A DNA stretch of 64,000 bases from Geomonas sp. Red32 (GTDB lineage Bacteria > Desulfobacterota > Desulfuromonadia > Geobacterales > Geobacteraceae). Of the stretch, positions 16,203 to 24,625 are shown in pieces. The stretch is taken from positions 62,001 through 126,000 of the forward strand of contig NZ_JAKLOY010000004.1 in the NCBI RefSeq assembly GCF_023652955.1. Direction: 5' to 3'. The position numbers and the translations under genes were made by a program. Each line of letters begins with the position of its first letter. Position 1 is the stretch's first letter. The notes beneath the pieces were generated by a model. That model saw only the letters and a list, made by a program, of their open reading frames with translations, was not told the origin of the DNA and made no database searches.

Positions 16203-17504
16203 ATGAGAAACAAGAAAGGCAATCTCGCCATAGAAGCACCCAGCAAGGAACACGGAGCTGTCAAGAGGCGCAAAGGCTCCAGTAAGCTCTATGTGGATTT
16301 CTACTACTTCAGCCAGCGGATCACCCGCACCACTGAGCTTGATGACACCCCGGCCAATGAACGAAAGGTTCGCGCCTTCCTGACCAGGATCGGGCAGAGG
16401 ATCGAGGACGGCACCTTCAAGTTTGCCGAGGCATTCCCTGGAGCCACCGAACAGGAAAAAGCCTACTTCACCCAGCTTGAGGGGCGAGAGTACCGGCCCG
16501 AACCTCACCAGGTGCTCTTCGGTGAGTACGTGAAGGAATGGATGGAGACCATCTTTCCCTCCTTCAGCTCGCCGACCAAGCGGAACGACTACCGGGAAGC
16601 GATTGAGACGAAGATACTACCCCACTTCAAAAACGTCTCCTTCTACCAGATCACCAGCACCACGGTTTTCAAGTTCACTCAATCCCTTCTCTGCACGCGG
16701 GGGGAGAACAAGGGGAAGCCTCTCTCGACGGCGAGGAAAATGAACATCCTCATGCCGTTCAGAACGATCTGGAACGATGCCTGCGACCATTACCGGTGGG
16801 TGCTGAAAAGCCCCTTCGACAACCTGAAAAAGAGGCTCCCTAAGACCGAGAAGAAAGAGCACGTTGTCATCCGGTTTGATGAATGGCTTCGCTTCCTGGG
16901 CCACCTGGAGGAATACTACCGGCCCATAGCGGAGTTCATGATACTTACCGGGATGATCCCTTCAGAGATGGGGGGATTGAGGAAAGAGGACATCGACGGC
17001 GAGTACATCAACGTCAAAAGCTCCTTCGTGCTCGGCCAGGACAAGCAGAGTCTGAAAACTGCGTTCAGGAAGCGCCAAGTCTTCATCACCAGGGCGCTAA
17101 GGCAACGCCTGGACATCATCCTGAACCGCTCGGATTCACCCTTCGTCTTCACCATGGAGGACGGGGCGCGGTTTAACAGCTCCCGATTCTGCAAGGTCTG
17201 GAAAAAGGGCGTTGACGCTGCCGGGATCACCTACGTTACCTCCTACTCGGCCCGGCACTCCTTCGCAGCCTGGAGCCTCCTTGTCGGCATCAATCCGCTA
17301 AGGCTCGTCAAGCTCATGGGTCATGCTAGTAAGCAGATGGTCTACGAGGTGTACGGAAACTACGTGGAAGGTCTGGAAGAGGACGGAGAGAGAATCTTCG
17401 ACTACCTGGGGCGCGACTTCGTCATACCCCAAAAAAGCAAATCCCCGATTCCGTTTGGGGACAGAACCGGGGACAGTCTCGAAAGGATCGCGCTAACCGC
17501 TTGA
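16203..17504 (+). CDS. Tyrosine integrase of Island 1
   Basis: 433 residues. N-terminal arm-binding domain (about 20-60: GSSKLYVDFYYFSQRITRTTE), core-binding domain (about 95-190), then catalytic domain with SARHSFAAWSL, LMGHASKQMV and the nucleophile in VYGNYVEGL. The box where arginine I is usual reads LTGMIPSEMGGLRKEDI; I recall relatives sharing this GMI-SE form, so it need not mean inactivation. A 3-codon reading frame (ATG AGG ACA stop) at 16190 overlaps the leader. The gene ends 16 bp from tRNA-Gly, its integration target. Confidence 0.9.
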   Translation: MRNKKGNLAIEAPSKEHGAVKRRKGSSKLYVDFYYFSQRITRTTELDDTPANERKVRAFLTRIGQRIEDGTFKFAEAFPGATEQEKAYFTQLEGREYRPEPHQVLFGEYVKEWMETIFPSFSSPTKRNDYREAIETKILPHFKNVSFYQITSTTVFKFTQSLLCTRGENKGKPLSTARKMNILMPFRTIWNDACDHYRWVLKSPFDNLKKRLPKTEKKEHVVIRFDEWLRFLGHLEEYYRPIAEFMILTGMIPSEMGGLRKEDIDGEYINVKSSFVLGQDKQSLKTAFRKRQVFITRALRQRLDIILNRSDSPFVFTMEDGARFNSSRFCKVWKKGVDAAGITYVTSYSARHSFAAWSLLVGINPLRLVKLMGHASKQMVYEVYGNYVEGLEEDGERIFDYLGRDFVIPQKSKSPIPFGDRTGDSLERIALTA

Positions 17505-17520
17505 ACCTGTATGTTTTTTA

Positions 17521-17595
<75 letters not shown>

Positions 17596-17756
17596 TCAAT
17601 GGAGATCCTGTTTATAGCAAAGGACCTCCCTTGAGTCAACCATTTTTTTCTTCATACTGCAATGATCTCAGCGTACTTGATCTCGATAAAGTGAGTCCCT
17701 TTCGGGGCCCGCTGAGGTATACTCTGGTGTCGGAGTAACTTCAGAAGGAGAGCTGC

Positions 17757-18200
17757 ATGGACAATCGCAAGGCCGAACTGATCGAAACGCTGTTGCCCAA
17801 AGACACGAACGGCTACGGGAATATCTTTGGCGGAGTCATCATGAGCATTATGGACAAAACCGCCGGGGTCGCCTGCTGGCGCTATTCCCGCAAACGGGTG
17901 GTCACCAAGTGCGCCCAGGAGATCTGCTTCCACACCCCGGTCAACATGGGGGAGGTCGTGTACTCGCGCGCGGCCATCGTTCACGTCGGGCGCTCTTCCA
18001 TGGAGGTGGAGGTCGAGGTGGAGGCCGAAAACGTGATGGATGGAACCATCCGCCGGGCAGCCAGCGGCATCTTCACCATGGTGGCCCTGGACGAGAACTG
18101 GCACCCTACCCCGGTTCCGGTCTGGCAGCCGGTCACCGAGACGGATATCGAGAAATGGCAGGCGGCCGAACTGAGAAGGAAACGCCGGAGCCATGAGTAG
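17757..18200 (+). CDS. Acyl-CoA thioesterase, hotdog fold (YciA-like)
   Basis: 147 residues; GAAGGAG 7 nt before ATG 17757. Signature of the BFIT/YciA group: LPKDTNGYGNIFGGVIMSIMD (the catalytic N/G-rich helix with D33 region), then VVTKCAQEICFHTPVNMGEVV. These cytoplasmic enzymes hydrolyse acyl-CoA thioesters. The lipoprotein gene overlaps its 3' end by 8 nt. Confidence 0.9.
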   Translation: MDNRKAELIETLLPKDTNGYGNIFGGVIMSIMDKTAGVACWRYSRKRVVTKCAQEICFHTPVNMGEVVYSRAAIVHVGRSSMEVEVEVEAENVMDGTIRRAASGIFTMVALDENWHPTPVPVWQPVTETDIEKWQAAELRRKRRSHE

Positions 18201-18441
18201 GCACCATCGGCAAGATACCAGGCGGCGGGCGTGGTATGGCAGGGCGCTGGTGCTGGTGCTCCTCCTGACTCTTACCGGCTGCGAGACGATCAACGACGCG
18301 GTGGTCAGGTCCTGGCTGATGGATTCGGGCCTGGGGAATCGGGTCAACAAGCAGATCAAGGAAGGGTTGAAGAAGAAGGAGATTTCCCCGCCGGTGACAG
18401 GGCCGAGATTCCCGGCGCCGCAGGGTTTGGATCAGGGATAA
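18193..18441 (+). CDS. Small lipoprotein
   Basis: 82 residues. A basic N-terminus and hydrophobic stretch (ALVLVLLLTLTGC) end in a lipobox with the acylated cysteine at about residue 32. The mature part is about 50 residues and has no recognised family. Start overlaps the thioesterase stop, so the two are co-translated. Confidence 0.7.
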   Translation: MSRHHRQDTRRRAWYGRALVLVLLLTLTGCETINDAVVRSWLMDSGLGNRVNKQIKEGLKKKEISPPVTGPRFPAPQGLDQG

Positions 18442-18451
18442 CATAGCACCG

Positions 18452-18493
18452 GGACCCCATCCTCACCCTGTCCCTCCCCTTGAAGGGGAGGGA
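18452..18493. repeat. G/C-run intergenic repeat, family 2
   Basis: CCCTCCCCTTGAAGGGGAGGG core preceded by CCCCATCCTCACCC. It lies between the convergent lipoprotein and gluQ genes and closely matches the copy near 30741. Confidence 0.7.
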
Positions 18494-18500
18494 ACACCAC

Positions 18501-19454
18501 TCAAAGAGGTGTGGACGCCGGAGTGTCAGCGTTCCGGTGAAAGGGAGCCGGGTCGCGGGGGATGCAGGTTGGGTCGAAGTTCTCCCTCGCCCAGGCGAGG
18601 ATGTCACGGGAAGAAGCGGTCGCCAGGGAGGCAGGAGGATTTTGGCCGAGGAAGTGGAGGGCTCCAAGCAGCAGTCCGCCCCCCTCTTTCGACAGGTCGC
18701 GGCCGGCAGCAAGGGAGATGGCGTTGTCCCTTTTGCTGAGCTTCGAGCCATCGGGGCCGGTCACCAGTGGCAGGTGCCCGTAGTTAGGGGTGGGGAACTG
18801 GAATACCCGCTGCAGATAGATCTGACAAGGGGTGGCGCTTAACAGATCCGCCCCTCTCACCACCTGGTTCACGCCCGAGGCGGCGTCGTCCACCACCACG
18901 GCAAGATGGTAGGCATACGGGCCGTCGGCACGGCGCACCACGAAATCCCCGCAGGAAGCCGTTAAGCGCTGGCAGTAGCGCCCCATCACGGCATCGTTGA
19001 AGCAGATCACCTCGTCATACACCTTCACCCTCAGTGCACGCTCCACTTTTTCGGGAGGAAGCCCGTCACGGCAGATGCCGGGATAGACCAGGGTCTCGCC
19101 GTGGGGAGCCGAGGAGATCTGGGCAATCTCGCTCCTGGTGCAGCCGCAGCCGTAGGCGAGCCCACGCCGGATCAGCTCTTCCGCCGCCTCCCGGTACTGC
19201 TCGGTCCGCCGGCTCTGATAGAGCACCTCCCCGTCCCATTCGAACCCCAGGGTCTCCAGGGTAAAGAGGATATCGTCGGCGATCCCCGTCACCACGCGGG
19301 GAAGATCGAGGTCTTCCATGCGAAGAAGCCAGCTGCCCCCGCTAACCCTCGCCATCAGGTAGCTTCCAAGAGCTGCAACCAGGGAGCCCAGATGAAGGGG
19401 TCCGGTTGGAGAAGGGGCGAAACGCCCTACTATGTGGTGAGCGTCGTCGGTCAT
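18501..19454 (-). CDS. gluQ: Glutamyl-Q tRNA(Asp) synthetase
   Basis: 317 residues from ATG 19454, the start that puts the class I signature at the usual distance from the N-terminus; a TTG at 19478 is less likely. Motifs: GRFAPSPTGPLHLGSLVAAL (HIGH region), a cysteine set near CGCTRSEI..YPGICRDG (zinc site) and KLSKRDNAIS (KMSKS). No anticodon-binding domain, the hallmark of GluQ-RS, which attaches glutamate to queuosine-34 of tRNA-Asp. Confidence 0.92.
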   Translation of the reverse strand: MTDDAHHIVGRFAPSPTGPLHLGSLVAALGSYLMARVSGGSWLLRMEDLDLPRVVTGIADDILFTLETLGFEWDGEVLYQSRRTEQYREAAEELIRRGLAYGCGCTRSEIAQISSAPHGETLVYPGICRDGLPPEKVERALRVKVYDEVICFNDAVMGRYCQRLTASCGDFVVRRADGPYAYHLAVVVDDAASGVNQVVRGADLLSATPCQIYLQRVFQFPTPNYGHLPLVTGPDGSKLSKRDNAISLAAGRDLSKEGGGLLLGALHFLGQNPPASLATASSRDILAWARENFDPTCIPRDPAPFHRNADTPASTPL

Positions 19455-19479
19455 TGGTCGTTCACGGTGTTTGCCCAAT

Positions 19480-19514
19480 CCTCCACCTGTCCTCCCCCTT
19501 GAAGGGGGAGGAAC
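19480..19514. repeat. G/C-run intergenic repeat, family 2
   Basis: TCCTCCCCCTTGAAGGGGGAGG core between ppnP and gluQ, with CCACCTGT on its left flank. Confidence 0.6.
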
Positions 19515-19539
19515 CTGTCTAAAAGGGCTGGTACCGGGA

Positions 19540-19854
19540 TTAGCCGAGGAAGGAGCAGCAGTAGTCGGCGATGGTGGTGACCTTCATGGTGAAGCTGGAG
19601 TTGGCCGGGACTTCGAACGCTTCGCCGCCCTTGACGGTAACCCACTCGGAGGAGCCGGGCAGCAGCACAGTCAGCTCGCCCGACATGAACTCCATCAGTT
19701 CGGCAGCCCCGGTGTTGAAGGTGAACTCGCCGGGGAGCAGGATGCCGAGGGTCTTCTTGGTGCCGTCGGCGAAGATGACGGCCCGGCTGGTGCACCTGCC
19801 GTCGAAGTAGATATTGGCTTCTTTGACTACCGTTACGTTGTTGAATTCAGACAC
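19540..19854 (-). CDS. ppnP: Pyrimidine/purine nucleoside phosphorylase PpnP
   Basis: 104 residues from GTG 19854 with AGGAGG 10 nt upstream. Matches the small cupin family formerly DUF1255: NIYFDGRCTSRAVIFADGT, LGILLPGEFTFNT, and GEAFEVPANSSF. It performs phosphorolysis of several nucleosides to free bases and ribose-1-phosphate. Full family length (about 95-105). Confidence 0.92.
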   Translation of the reverse strand: MSEFNNVTVVKEANIYFDGRCTSRAVIFADGTKKTLGILLPGEFTFNTGAAELMEFMSGELTVLLPGSSEWVTVKGGEAFEVPANSSFTMKVTTIADYCCSFLG

Positions 19855-19881
19855 GAACTACCTCCTGGAAAAAAATATGGA

Positions 19882-20265
19882 TCAGGCCAGCCACTCTCCC
19901 GACTCCCACCGCTCCAGGGCGACCTGCGCCCGGAAACCGATGAGACCCGGCAGTTTGGCGATTCTTTTCAATACGGCAATACATCTATCGGGAGACTCAC
20001 GCATCGCGAAGACGGCGGCCATGCCGGCTACGGGTGGGGCCGGGTCTTCAAGGAGCACGAAAAAGGCCTCCAGCCCCCCCTCCCGCACCACCGCAGCATA
20101 GAACCTGGTGAGCTCCTGTACTTGGGCGGAAGCCGCCTCGTCGTCATAGGCTTCCATCGCCTCGGCATGCCTGAGAGCGGCCTTGGCAAACCATCCGACG
20201 ACTTTCTCTATCTTCTCCTGCTGAGTCAATTCCTGCTCCCCGAGCCGTTCGACTGCTGACTGCAC
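19882..20265 (-). CDS. DUF2019-like HEAT-type protein
   Basis: 127 residues from GTG 20265, chosen because GGAG lies about 9 nt upstream; the open frame extends to 20340. Helical segments FYAAVVREGGLEAFFVLLED, PVAGMAAVFAMRE and the ending ALERWESGEW recall DUF2019 (immunity-like HEAT proteins). Function unknown; 28 bp upstream of ppnP. Confidence 0.6.
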   Translation of the reverse strand: MQSAVERLGEQELTQQEKIEKVVGWFAKAALRHAEAMEAYDDEAASAQVQELTRFYAAVVREGGLEAFFVLLEDPAPPVAGMAAVFAMRESPDRCIAVLKRIAKLPGLIGFRAQVALERWESGEWLA

Positions 20266-20327
20266 GGCACCAGCTCCAGCCAAGAACAGTAACAGTTTTG
20301 GAACCTTGAAACAAGCAAAAGGCATTG

Positions 20328-20453
20328 GAACACGGATCAAATCCGATGAGACGGATTTACACGGATAAATCTTTCAAGCTTAAATATTTACAATGACCGA
20401 AGCTCCGGTTGATCCGCCTTTATCCGTTCAATCCCTGTCATCCGTGTTCTATT
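20328..20453. repeat. Inverted pair of ATCCGTGT-type intergenic repeats
   Basis: GAACACGGATCAAATCC... at 20328 faces TTTATCCGTTCAATCC...ATCCGTGTTC at 20424-20453. The arms share GAACACGGAT and ACGGATAAA in the same order. It lies just outside the left end of Island 2. Confidence 0.55.
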
Positions 20454-20474
20454 GCTTTGTTTTTACGGGAGTCG

Positions 20475-20504
20475 AACAAGAAAAAGGCGGGGTTGCCCCC
20501 GCCT
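20475..20504. repeat. Left attachment repeat of Island 2
   Basis: 30 bp identical to 27827-27856, including the complete glnA terminator stem GGCGGGG/CCCCGCC. The copies are 7,352 bp apart. Confidence 0.88.
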
Positions 20505-20972
20505 ACCCCGCCTTTACCTTGAAGGTAACCTCTTGAGTTCCCATGTGGCAGCCCCCCTGGACGGTCCACCAGCATTAGCAAAACCATTAGCACATTTTGA
20601 TAGCGGCATTCAACCCTTTCCTATCCGCCTACCCTAAACGGGGGATATGCTCGCTACCAAGATCCGGTGGACCATCTCATATATATTAAAACATGAATAT
20701 GCAATCAGGGGGTATGACTGCCAATCCCCCCTGCCAACCTCCTTTAATAAGCACGCTCGCCTCCCTCCTCTGCCTCACTCCCCCCGAAGCCGGGAACTCA
20801 GCCTTCCCCTCCTACCCAACTCAAACCTATTTAAGACCCCACAAGCTCTTGGCACCAAGTACACCGACCGAATCCATGCCGATTTTTTTTTCAGAACACG
20901 CGGAAAAACTCTCCTCTACTGGGCATATAAGATTATAGCAAGCCAATACTTCATCTTACCATCCGAGGAGCC
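20505..20972. other. Gene-free left end of Island 2
   Basis: Holds a perfect 7-bp-arm palindrome TTACCTTGAAGGTAA at 20514-20528 and a short direct repeat CATTAGCA around 20571 and 20584. It is more AT-rich from 20670 onward. The promoter, and perhaps the replication origin, of the rep-like gene is expected here. No convincing gene. Confidence 0.45.
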
Positions 20973-21914
20973 ATGCAGCAAATCACCACTGGGATAGACC
21001 ACCTACACCTGACGTTTTCAGCCAGCCATTCTCTTGAAACCATTGTAACCACCTTGTTCACAGGTATCACAGCAGATCACTTCCGCCCCAGTCGCAAGCA
21101 GCAGAAATGGTACCGCCGCACCCGACTTCTACAGACCACAACCGGCGACACCCTGGCAGCTTTCCACAGTGACAGCACCTCAACCTTCGGACGTAGGAAC
21201 TTACTACAGGTTCACGGGCTTGCTTTCAGTGATTCAGCCCTCAACGCATTACGCCCCCTGAATTTACAGAAGCTCATTGACGGCGCGGTTGAACTTGACG
21301 CGCATGTCTCCGAGATCGACGTTTACATTGATGACCGCTCAGGACTGACCCCTGTGAACCAGATCTACGAACAGTCACTACCTCACACATACCGCGATTA
21401 CATACGTTCCACCTTTACTAAGGATCACCAGGGTAAGCCGACCCTACCCGATTTCTATGGCGGATCTTCAATCTACTACGGGAGGCGGGGACGAAACTTC
21501 TGCAAAGTCCTTTTCTACCAGAAAGACCTATGTCCCCGACAAAGAGTGTACGAGACCGGAAATCGGCTCAAGTCCCCCTGGATCAGGTATGAATTAAAGC
21601 TACGCAAAGGATCTGCCAAGAAGGAAACCGACCTCCTGATGAAACTAAGCATCCCCGAATTCGACGCAGAAACACCGCGCCTGGGAGAGGTTGTCGTTGA
21701 CCTGTTTCAACGTCACTTCTCCTATGTGGTTCCTGGTCCCCGGTCCAGTCGCCGGAAATTACAATCTTGGTGGAGTGAATTGTTGAAGCGTGCAGCCCTC
21801 TATAACCATATACCACTGTCTGACCACACCTCCTGCTACCACCGTCCGGGGATATCCTCACTGCGTACTTTAGACGGTAACCCGCAAACTGACACTCTTG
21901 CATTCTGCCTGTAG
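20973..21914 (+). CDS. Replication initiation (Rep_trans-like) protein of Island 2
   Basis: 313 residues from ATG 20973 (GAGGAG upstream). The layout recalls replication initiation factors of rolling-circle elements: GIDHLHLTFS near the N-terminus, LLQVHGLAFS, an acidic strand ISEIDVYIDD-like segment (VSEIDVYIDDRSG), SIYYGRRGRNFCKVLFYQKD and WIRYELKLRKG. Only distantly similar to the broken Rep in Island 1. Inference: starts replication of the excised circle. A nuclease or other DNA-binding role remains possible. Confidence 0.6.
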   Translation: MQQITTGIDHLHLTFSASHSLETIVTTLFTGITADHFRPSRKQQKWYRRTRLLQTTTGDTLAAFHSDSTSTFGRRNLLQVHGLAFSDSALNALRPLNLQKLIDGAVELDAHVSEIDVYIDDRSGLTPVNQIYEQSLPHTYRDYIRSTFTKDHQGKPTLPDFYGGSSIYYGRRGRNFCKVLFYQKDLCPRQRVYETGNRLKSPWIRYELKLRKGSAKKETDLLMKLSIPEFDAETPRLGEVVVDLFQRHFSYVVPGPRSSRRKLQSWWSELLKRAALYNHIPLSDHTSCYHRPGISSLRTLDGNPQTDTLAFCL

Positions 21915-21953
21915 AGGGCGATCACACCAAACCCCATCCGAGGATTACCATTA

Positions 21954-22196
21954 ATGATCGAACATGCACTTCGACTCCCTCCCTCTCTCAATAAGAAGGA
22001 GATCCCTAACGCAGGATACCGTAACCGTTGCCCGTTCTGTGGTTCCTCCAAGTGGGCACCCGGTACCCGTTGCGACTGTGGAATCTGGTGCCCGCCAGAA
22101 AGCGGTCACAAGCGTTCAAGACCAAGCAAATACAAAAAGACACCGCCTAAGGCGGATACGCTCATCTATGAGCCGAAACATTGTCATTACATCTAG
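21954..22196 (+). CDS. Small zinc-ribbon protein next to Rep
   Basis: 80 residues. CPFCGSSKWAPGTRCDCGIWC carries five to six cysteines, most likely one zinc ribbon, followed by a basic tail (KRSRPSKYKK) suited to nucleic acid binding. Starts 39 bp after Rep. A terminator follows at 22304. Function unknown. Confidence 0.55.
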   Translation: MIEHALRLPPSLNKKEIPNAGYRNRCPFCGSSKWAPGTRCDCGIWCPPESGHKRSRPSKYKKTPPKADTLIYEPKHCHYI

Positions 22197-22259
22197 AGTC
22201 ACATCGACCACAGCGACAGCAGCTTACCGTGGGCCTGAGGCCGAGGCCGGAAAGGAGAA

Positions 22260-22290
22260 GGGCCGGATTCTCTATGAAGAGATCCGGCCC
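22260..22290 (+). other. Hairpin after the zinc-ribbon gene
   Basis: GGGCCGGATTCTCT and AGAGATCCGGCCC form a long stem with a 4-nt loop. No T run follows directly; it precedes the true terminator by 14 bp. Confidence 0.5.
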
Positions 22291-22303
22291 TATGTCCCAC
22301 CCT

Positions 22304-22334
22304 CCGTCTCATGCCAGACGGTATTTTTATTTTT
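22304..22334 (+). terminator. Rho-independent terminator of the Island 2 rep unit
   Basis: CCGTCT, 6-nt loop, AGACGG, then TATTTTTATTTTT. It ends the rightward rep/zinc-ribbon transcript before the leftward nuclease gene. Confidence 0.75.
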
Positions 22335-22369
22335 ATCAATCAATAATGTTAAATTTGACACGGTAGTTG

Positions 22370-23161
22370 CTAGGAAAAGAAGTTCCCCTGGACCGGTTTT
22401 GGTTGGGAGAAGCTAGGGCAGGGTACAAATCCTATCCCCTGGTTTCGTAAGATCTCTGCGAAACGGTCATCGGGTGACACCACCACATACGATCCTCTCT
22501 TGTGGGATTGATAAAAGCGAATCTGCCGGATCAGTTCTCCCAGAGACAGGATCTTGCTCTTGACCTCAATGAAGACCTCATCGTCATAGGACCCAATTCT
22601 CCATTCTGGCGCGGCTGAGGGGAAAGCCTGTAGGTTAGAAGTGTAAGACTCCACCCTCAAACCGGGCCGACGAACTCTTACCATCATGTCGATTGCCCCG
22701 ACCACGAACCCCTTGTCGTTCATGATCGTACACTCCCAGACAGTCTTCGTAACCTGGAGCTTCGGCATCGCCGGAGGATCTTCAAGCTTTGACCATTCCT
22801 CCAGTTGGAGAAGCTTCGATTCGGTCTCCAGGGTTTTCGGGTCTGGGGTAGGTGCACCCGGTCCAGCAGAACTTGATCTGAGGTTATGGAGTTGGCGCTC
22901 TAGGCTGGCTTTGAGTTTAGCCAGGCCGGTGTGAAAATCCGAAAGCTCTCCTTTGACCTCCCTCTCTGGCCAGACAGCAGGGAAAGCTCTATTTATGACC
23001 TCCTCGATGTTTGCGTTCAGCCAGATCATGATGCTGTCGTGTTCTGGTGTCTTCAGGTCATCGTCCTTGAAGCCGAACTTCTCAATCAGGGTCTTTGCCT
23101 TAGGTTGCCCCATCAGCGCCTCCAGAATACTCCTGTTCGTAGGTCTCTCACTATCGCACAT
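22370..23161 (-). CDS. PD-(D/E)XK nuclease-like protein, Island 2
   Basis: 263 residues from ATG 23161 (GGTGG upstream; TTG 23167 is too close to it). The C-terminal half has the PD-(D/E)XK pattern: GAID with D158, then a strand DEVFIEVKSK with E199 and K201, a helix LGELIRQIRFYQSH and a final strand YVVVSPDDRF. The N-terminal half is helical and charged with a P/G/S-rich linker (about 97-108). Catalytic residues look complete, so a DNA nuclease or resolvase activity is likely. The target, and whether it serves replication or defence, is open. Confidence 0.65.
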   Translation of the reverse strand: MCDSERPTNRSILEALMGQPKAKTLIEKFGFKDDDLKTPEHDSIMIWLNANIEEVINRAFPAVWPEREVKGELSDFHTGLAKLKASLERQLHNLRSSSAGPGAPTPDPKTLETESKLLQLEEWSKLEDPPAMPKLQVTKTVWECTIMNDKGFVVGAIDMMVRVRRPGLRVESYTSNLQAFPSAAPEWRIGSYDDEVFIEVKSKILSLGELIRQIRFYQSHKRGSYVVVSPDDRFAEILRNQGIGFVPCPSFSQPKPVQGNFFS

Positions 23162-23212
23162 AAGCAACCACCAATCCAGGTAAAAGATTGACGGTGAGAG
23201 GGCTGGAGGTCT

Positions 23213-23335
23213 CTCTGTGCTGAATCGTTAACGCTGTAACTCAGGTCATAGCAGATTTGGCCTTTTACCCACCAGTAACCCCTCTTTGCCACGTTAACGG
23301 TACCCCCCCGATTCTCTGTGCTGCACCATTAACGC
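23213..23335. repeat. Two 22-nt direct repeats 101 bp apart
   Basis: CTCTGTGCTGAATCGTTAAC at 23213 and CTCTGTGCTGCACCATTAAC at 23314 (each followed by GC) agree at 19 of 22 positions. A further GTTAACGG lies at 23292. They sit in the only non-coding space between the nuclease-like gene and the next leftward gene, so they may be operators or iterons. Confidence 0.5.
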
Positions 23336-23355
23336 GGCACCGTCCAAGCACCGCG

Positions 23356-24111
23356 TCAGTGCTGGTTCTGGATTGTCGTACAGACGCCATCATCGAAATA
23401 GACGCAGGTGGAGGCGTCCTCCCTCATAACCCACTGTTCATTGACTCCGCTAGCGGTACTAGTCCGATTGACCCGATACGGCTTCCCCCAGGCAGTTCTT
23501 ACCTGCTCAGTTGTCATTCCTACCCGGATCTTCTTTCTTCCGATGGTGTTGCAGTCTTCTTCACTCCAGTCAGGATGTTCCTGGTGAACCCGCTTGCCTA
23601 CTGGCGTAAGTTGAACTCCTACAGCGCCATCTTTGGATTTTGTCAGTTGTGTTTGGATCTCCTTCTGCCTCTTGTCAATTCGTCCTAACAGAACCTGAGC
23701 TTCTTTGTATTCAGGGGCATCTGATGGTATGCACTCAAGAAGCGTTTTCACCTGATCTGTATCTCCAGAACTTAATCTGTTTTCAATTTCTGTTTTCGCT
23801 TGGGTCAGGAGTTCAGCCGTACTCATCTTTTTCCCGGATTCACGCTCATGCATGATACCAAACAGAGCAACGCCCAAAAGCACCAGTATACCAACAAGCA
23901 CAAGTCCCAGGCCGTTACGACCACTACGGACTTTCGATTGCTGCTCCGGCATCTCCGGTTCTTTCAACGGCACTGCCTGATGGTCCTTTACCTTGACTTC
24001 TTCGCGCACCTGAGAATCCAGGTGCTTCATTAGCGGAAAGGCGCAGGTAGGGCATACCTCGGCTTTATCCGAAACCTCTTTTGAGCACTCAGGGCACTTG
24101 ATAAGAGCCAT
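23356..24111 (-). CDS. Zinc-ribbon membrane-anchored protein, Island 2
   Basis: 251 residues from ATG 24111 with GGGAGG 4 nt upstream. An N-terminal zinc ribbon (CPECSKEVSDKAEVCPTC, about residues 6-23), a charged linker, one membrane helix (about 70-88, LVLVGILVLLGVALFGI), a helical region and a C-terminal SmpA/OmlA-like module (KIRVGMTTEQVRTAWGKPYR) ending in a disulfide-capable CVYFDDGVC. The ribbon should be cytoplasmic and the BamE-like fold outside. Divergent from the XRE regulator. Role unknown. Confidence 0.65.
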   Translation of the reverse strand: MALIKCPECSKEVSDKAEVCPTCAFPLMKHLDSQVREEVKVKDHQAVPLKEPEMPEQQSKVRSGRNGLGLVLVGILVLLGVALFGIMHERESGKKMSTAELLTQAKTEIENRLSSGDTDQVKTLLECIPSDAPEYKEAQVLLGRIDKRQKEIQTQLTKSKDGAVGVQLTPVGKRVHQEHPDWSEEDCNTIGRKKIRVGMTTEQVRTAWGKPYRVNRTSTASGVNEQWVMREDASTCVYFDDGVCTTIQNQH

Positions 24112-24263
24112 ACTACCTCCCTCTCTCCACTTGATAGCAGATCCTAACCGACCATCAACTATACAGTCTGAGATGATATACTGACAAGTAAAACATATCA
24201 TTAATGAACGTGGAAACGATGATCTCATAGCTGTATGCTCGCCGCCAAAAGGGGCCTATAGCT

Positions 24264-24596
24264 ATGCTGGACAGTGCAGCCATCGGGAAAAAGATAAAGG
24301 AATTTCGCGTCAGTGTAGGCCTTACTCAGGAGGGGCTTGCTGAACGGCTTGGCATTACGTTTCAGCAAGTGCAACGGTTCGAGAAGGGAACAACGAAGGT
24401 AAACCTAAGCAGGTTACAGCAGCTTGCGGAGATCCTAGAAGTCCCGGTCTCTGCTTTTTTTGCTGAGTCGCCCAACACAGTGTACAACCTGACCAACGAA
24501 GAGCTAAGGCTCCTGGAGGCCTTTAAACAGGTGCCCAAGCATGTACGCGGTAGCGTTTTGGATGTTGTAGAGAACATGGCGGTGAAGAAGCCGTGA
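24264..24596 (+). CDS. XRE-family (Cro/CI-like) regulator, Island 2
   Basis: 110 residues. HTH at about 10-65 (LTQEGLAERLGITFQQVQRF), then a short helical tail (LRLLEAFKQVP). Typical of repressors that keep integrative elements quiet. It shares a 152-bp divergent promoter region with the zinc-ribbon membrane protein gene and probably acts there. No strong Shine-Dalgarno before ATG 24264. Confidence 0.85.
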   Translation: MLDSAAIGKKIKEFRVSVGLTQEGLAERLGITFQQVQRFEKGTTKVNLSRLQQLAEILEVPVSAFFAESPNTVYNLTNEELRLLEAFKQVPKHVRGSVLDVVENMAVKKP

Positions 24597-24625
24597 CCCC
24601 AAAACCGATTTTGTCCTGAAAGGGG

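Noticed and set aside
16950..17000. Loss of catalytic arginine I as proof that the Island 1 integrase is dead
   Set aside because: The box reads GMIPSE, but I recall relatives with the same form, so it may be normal for this family.
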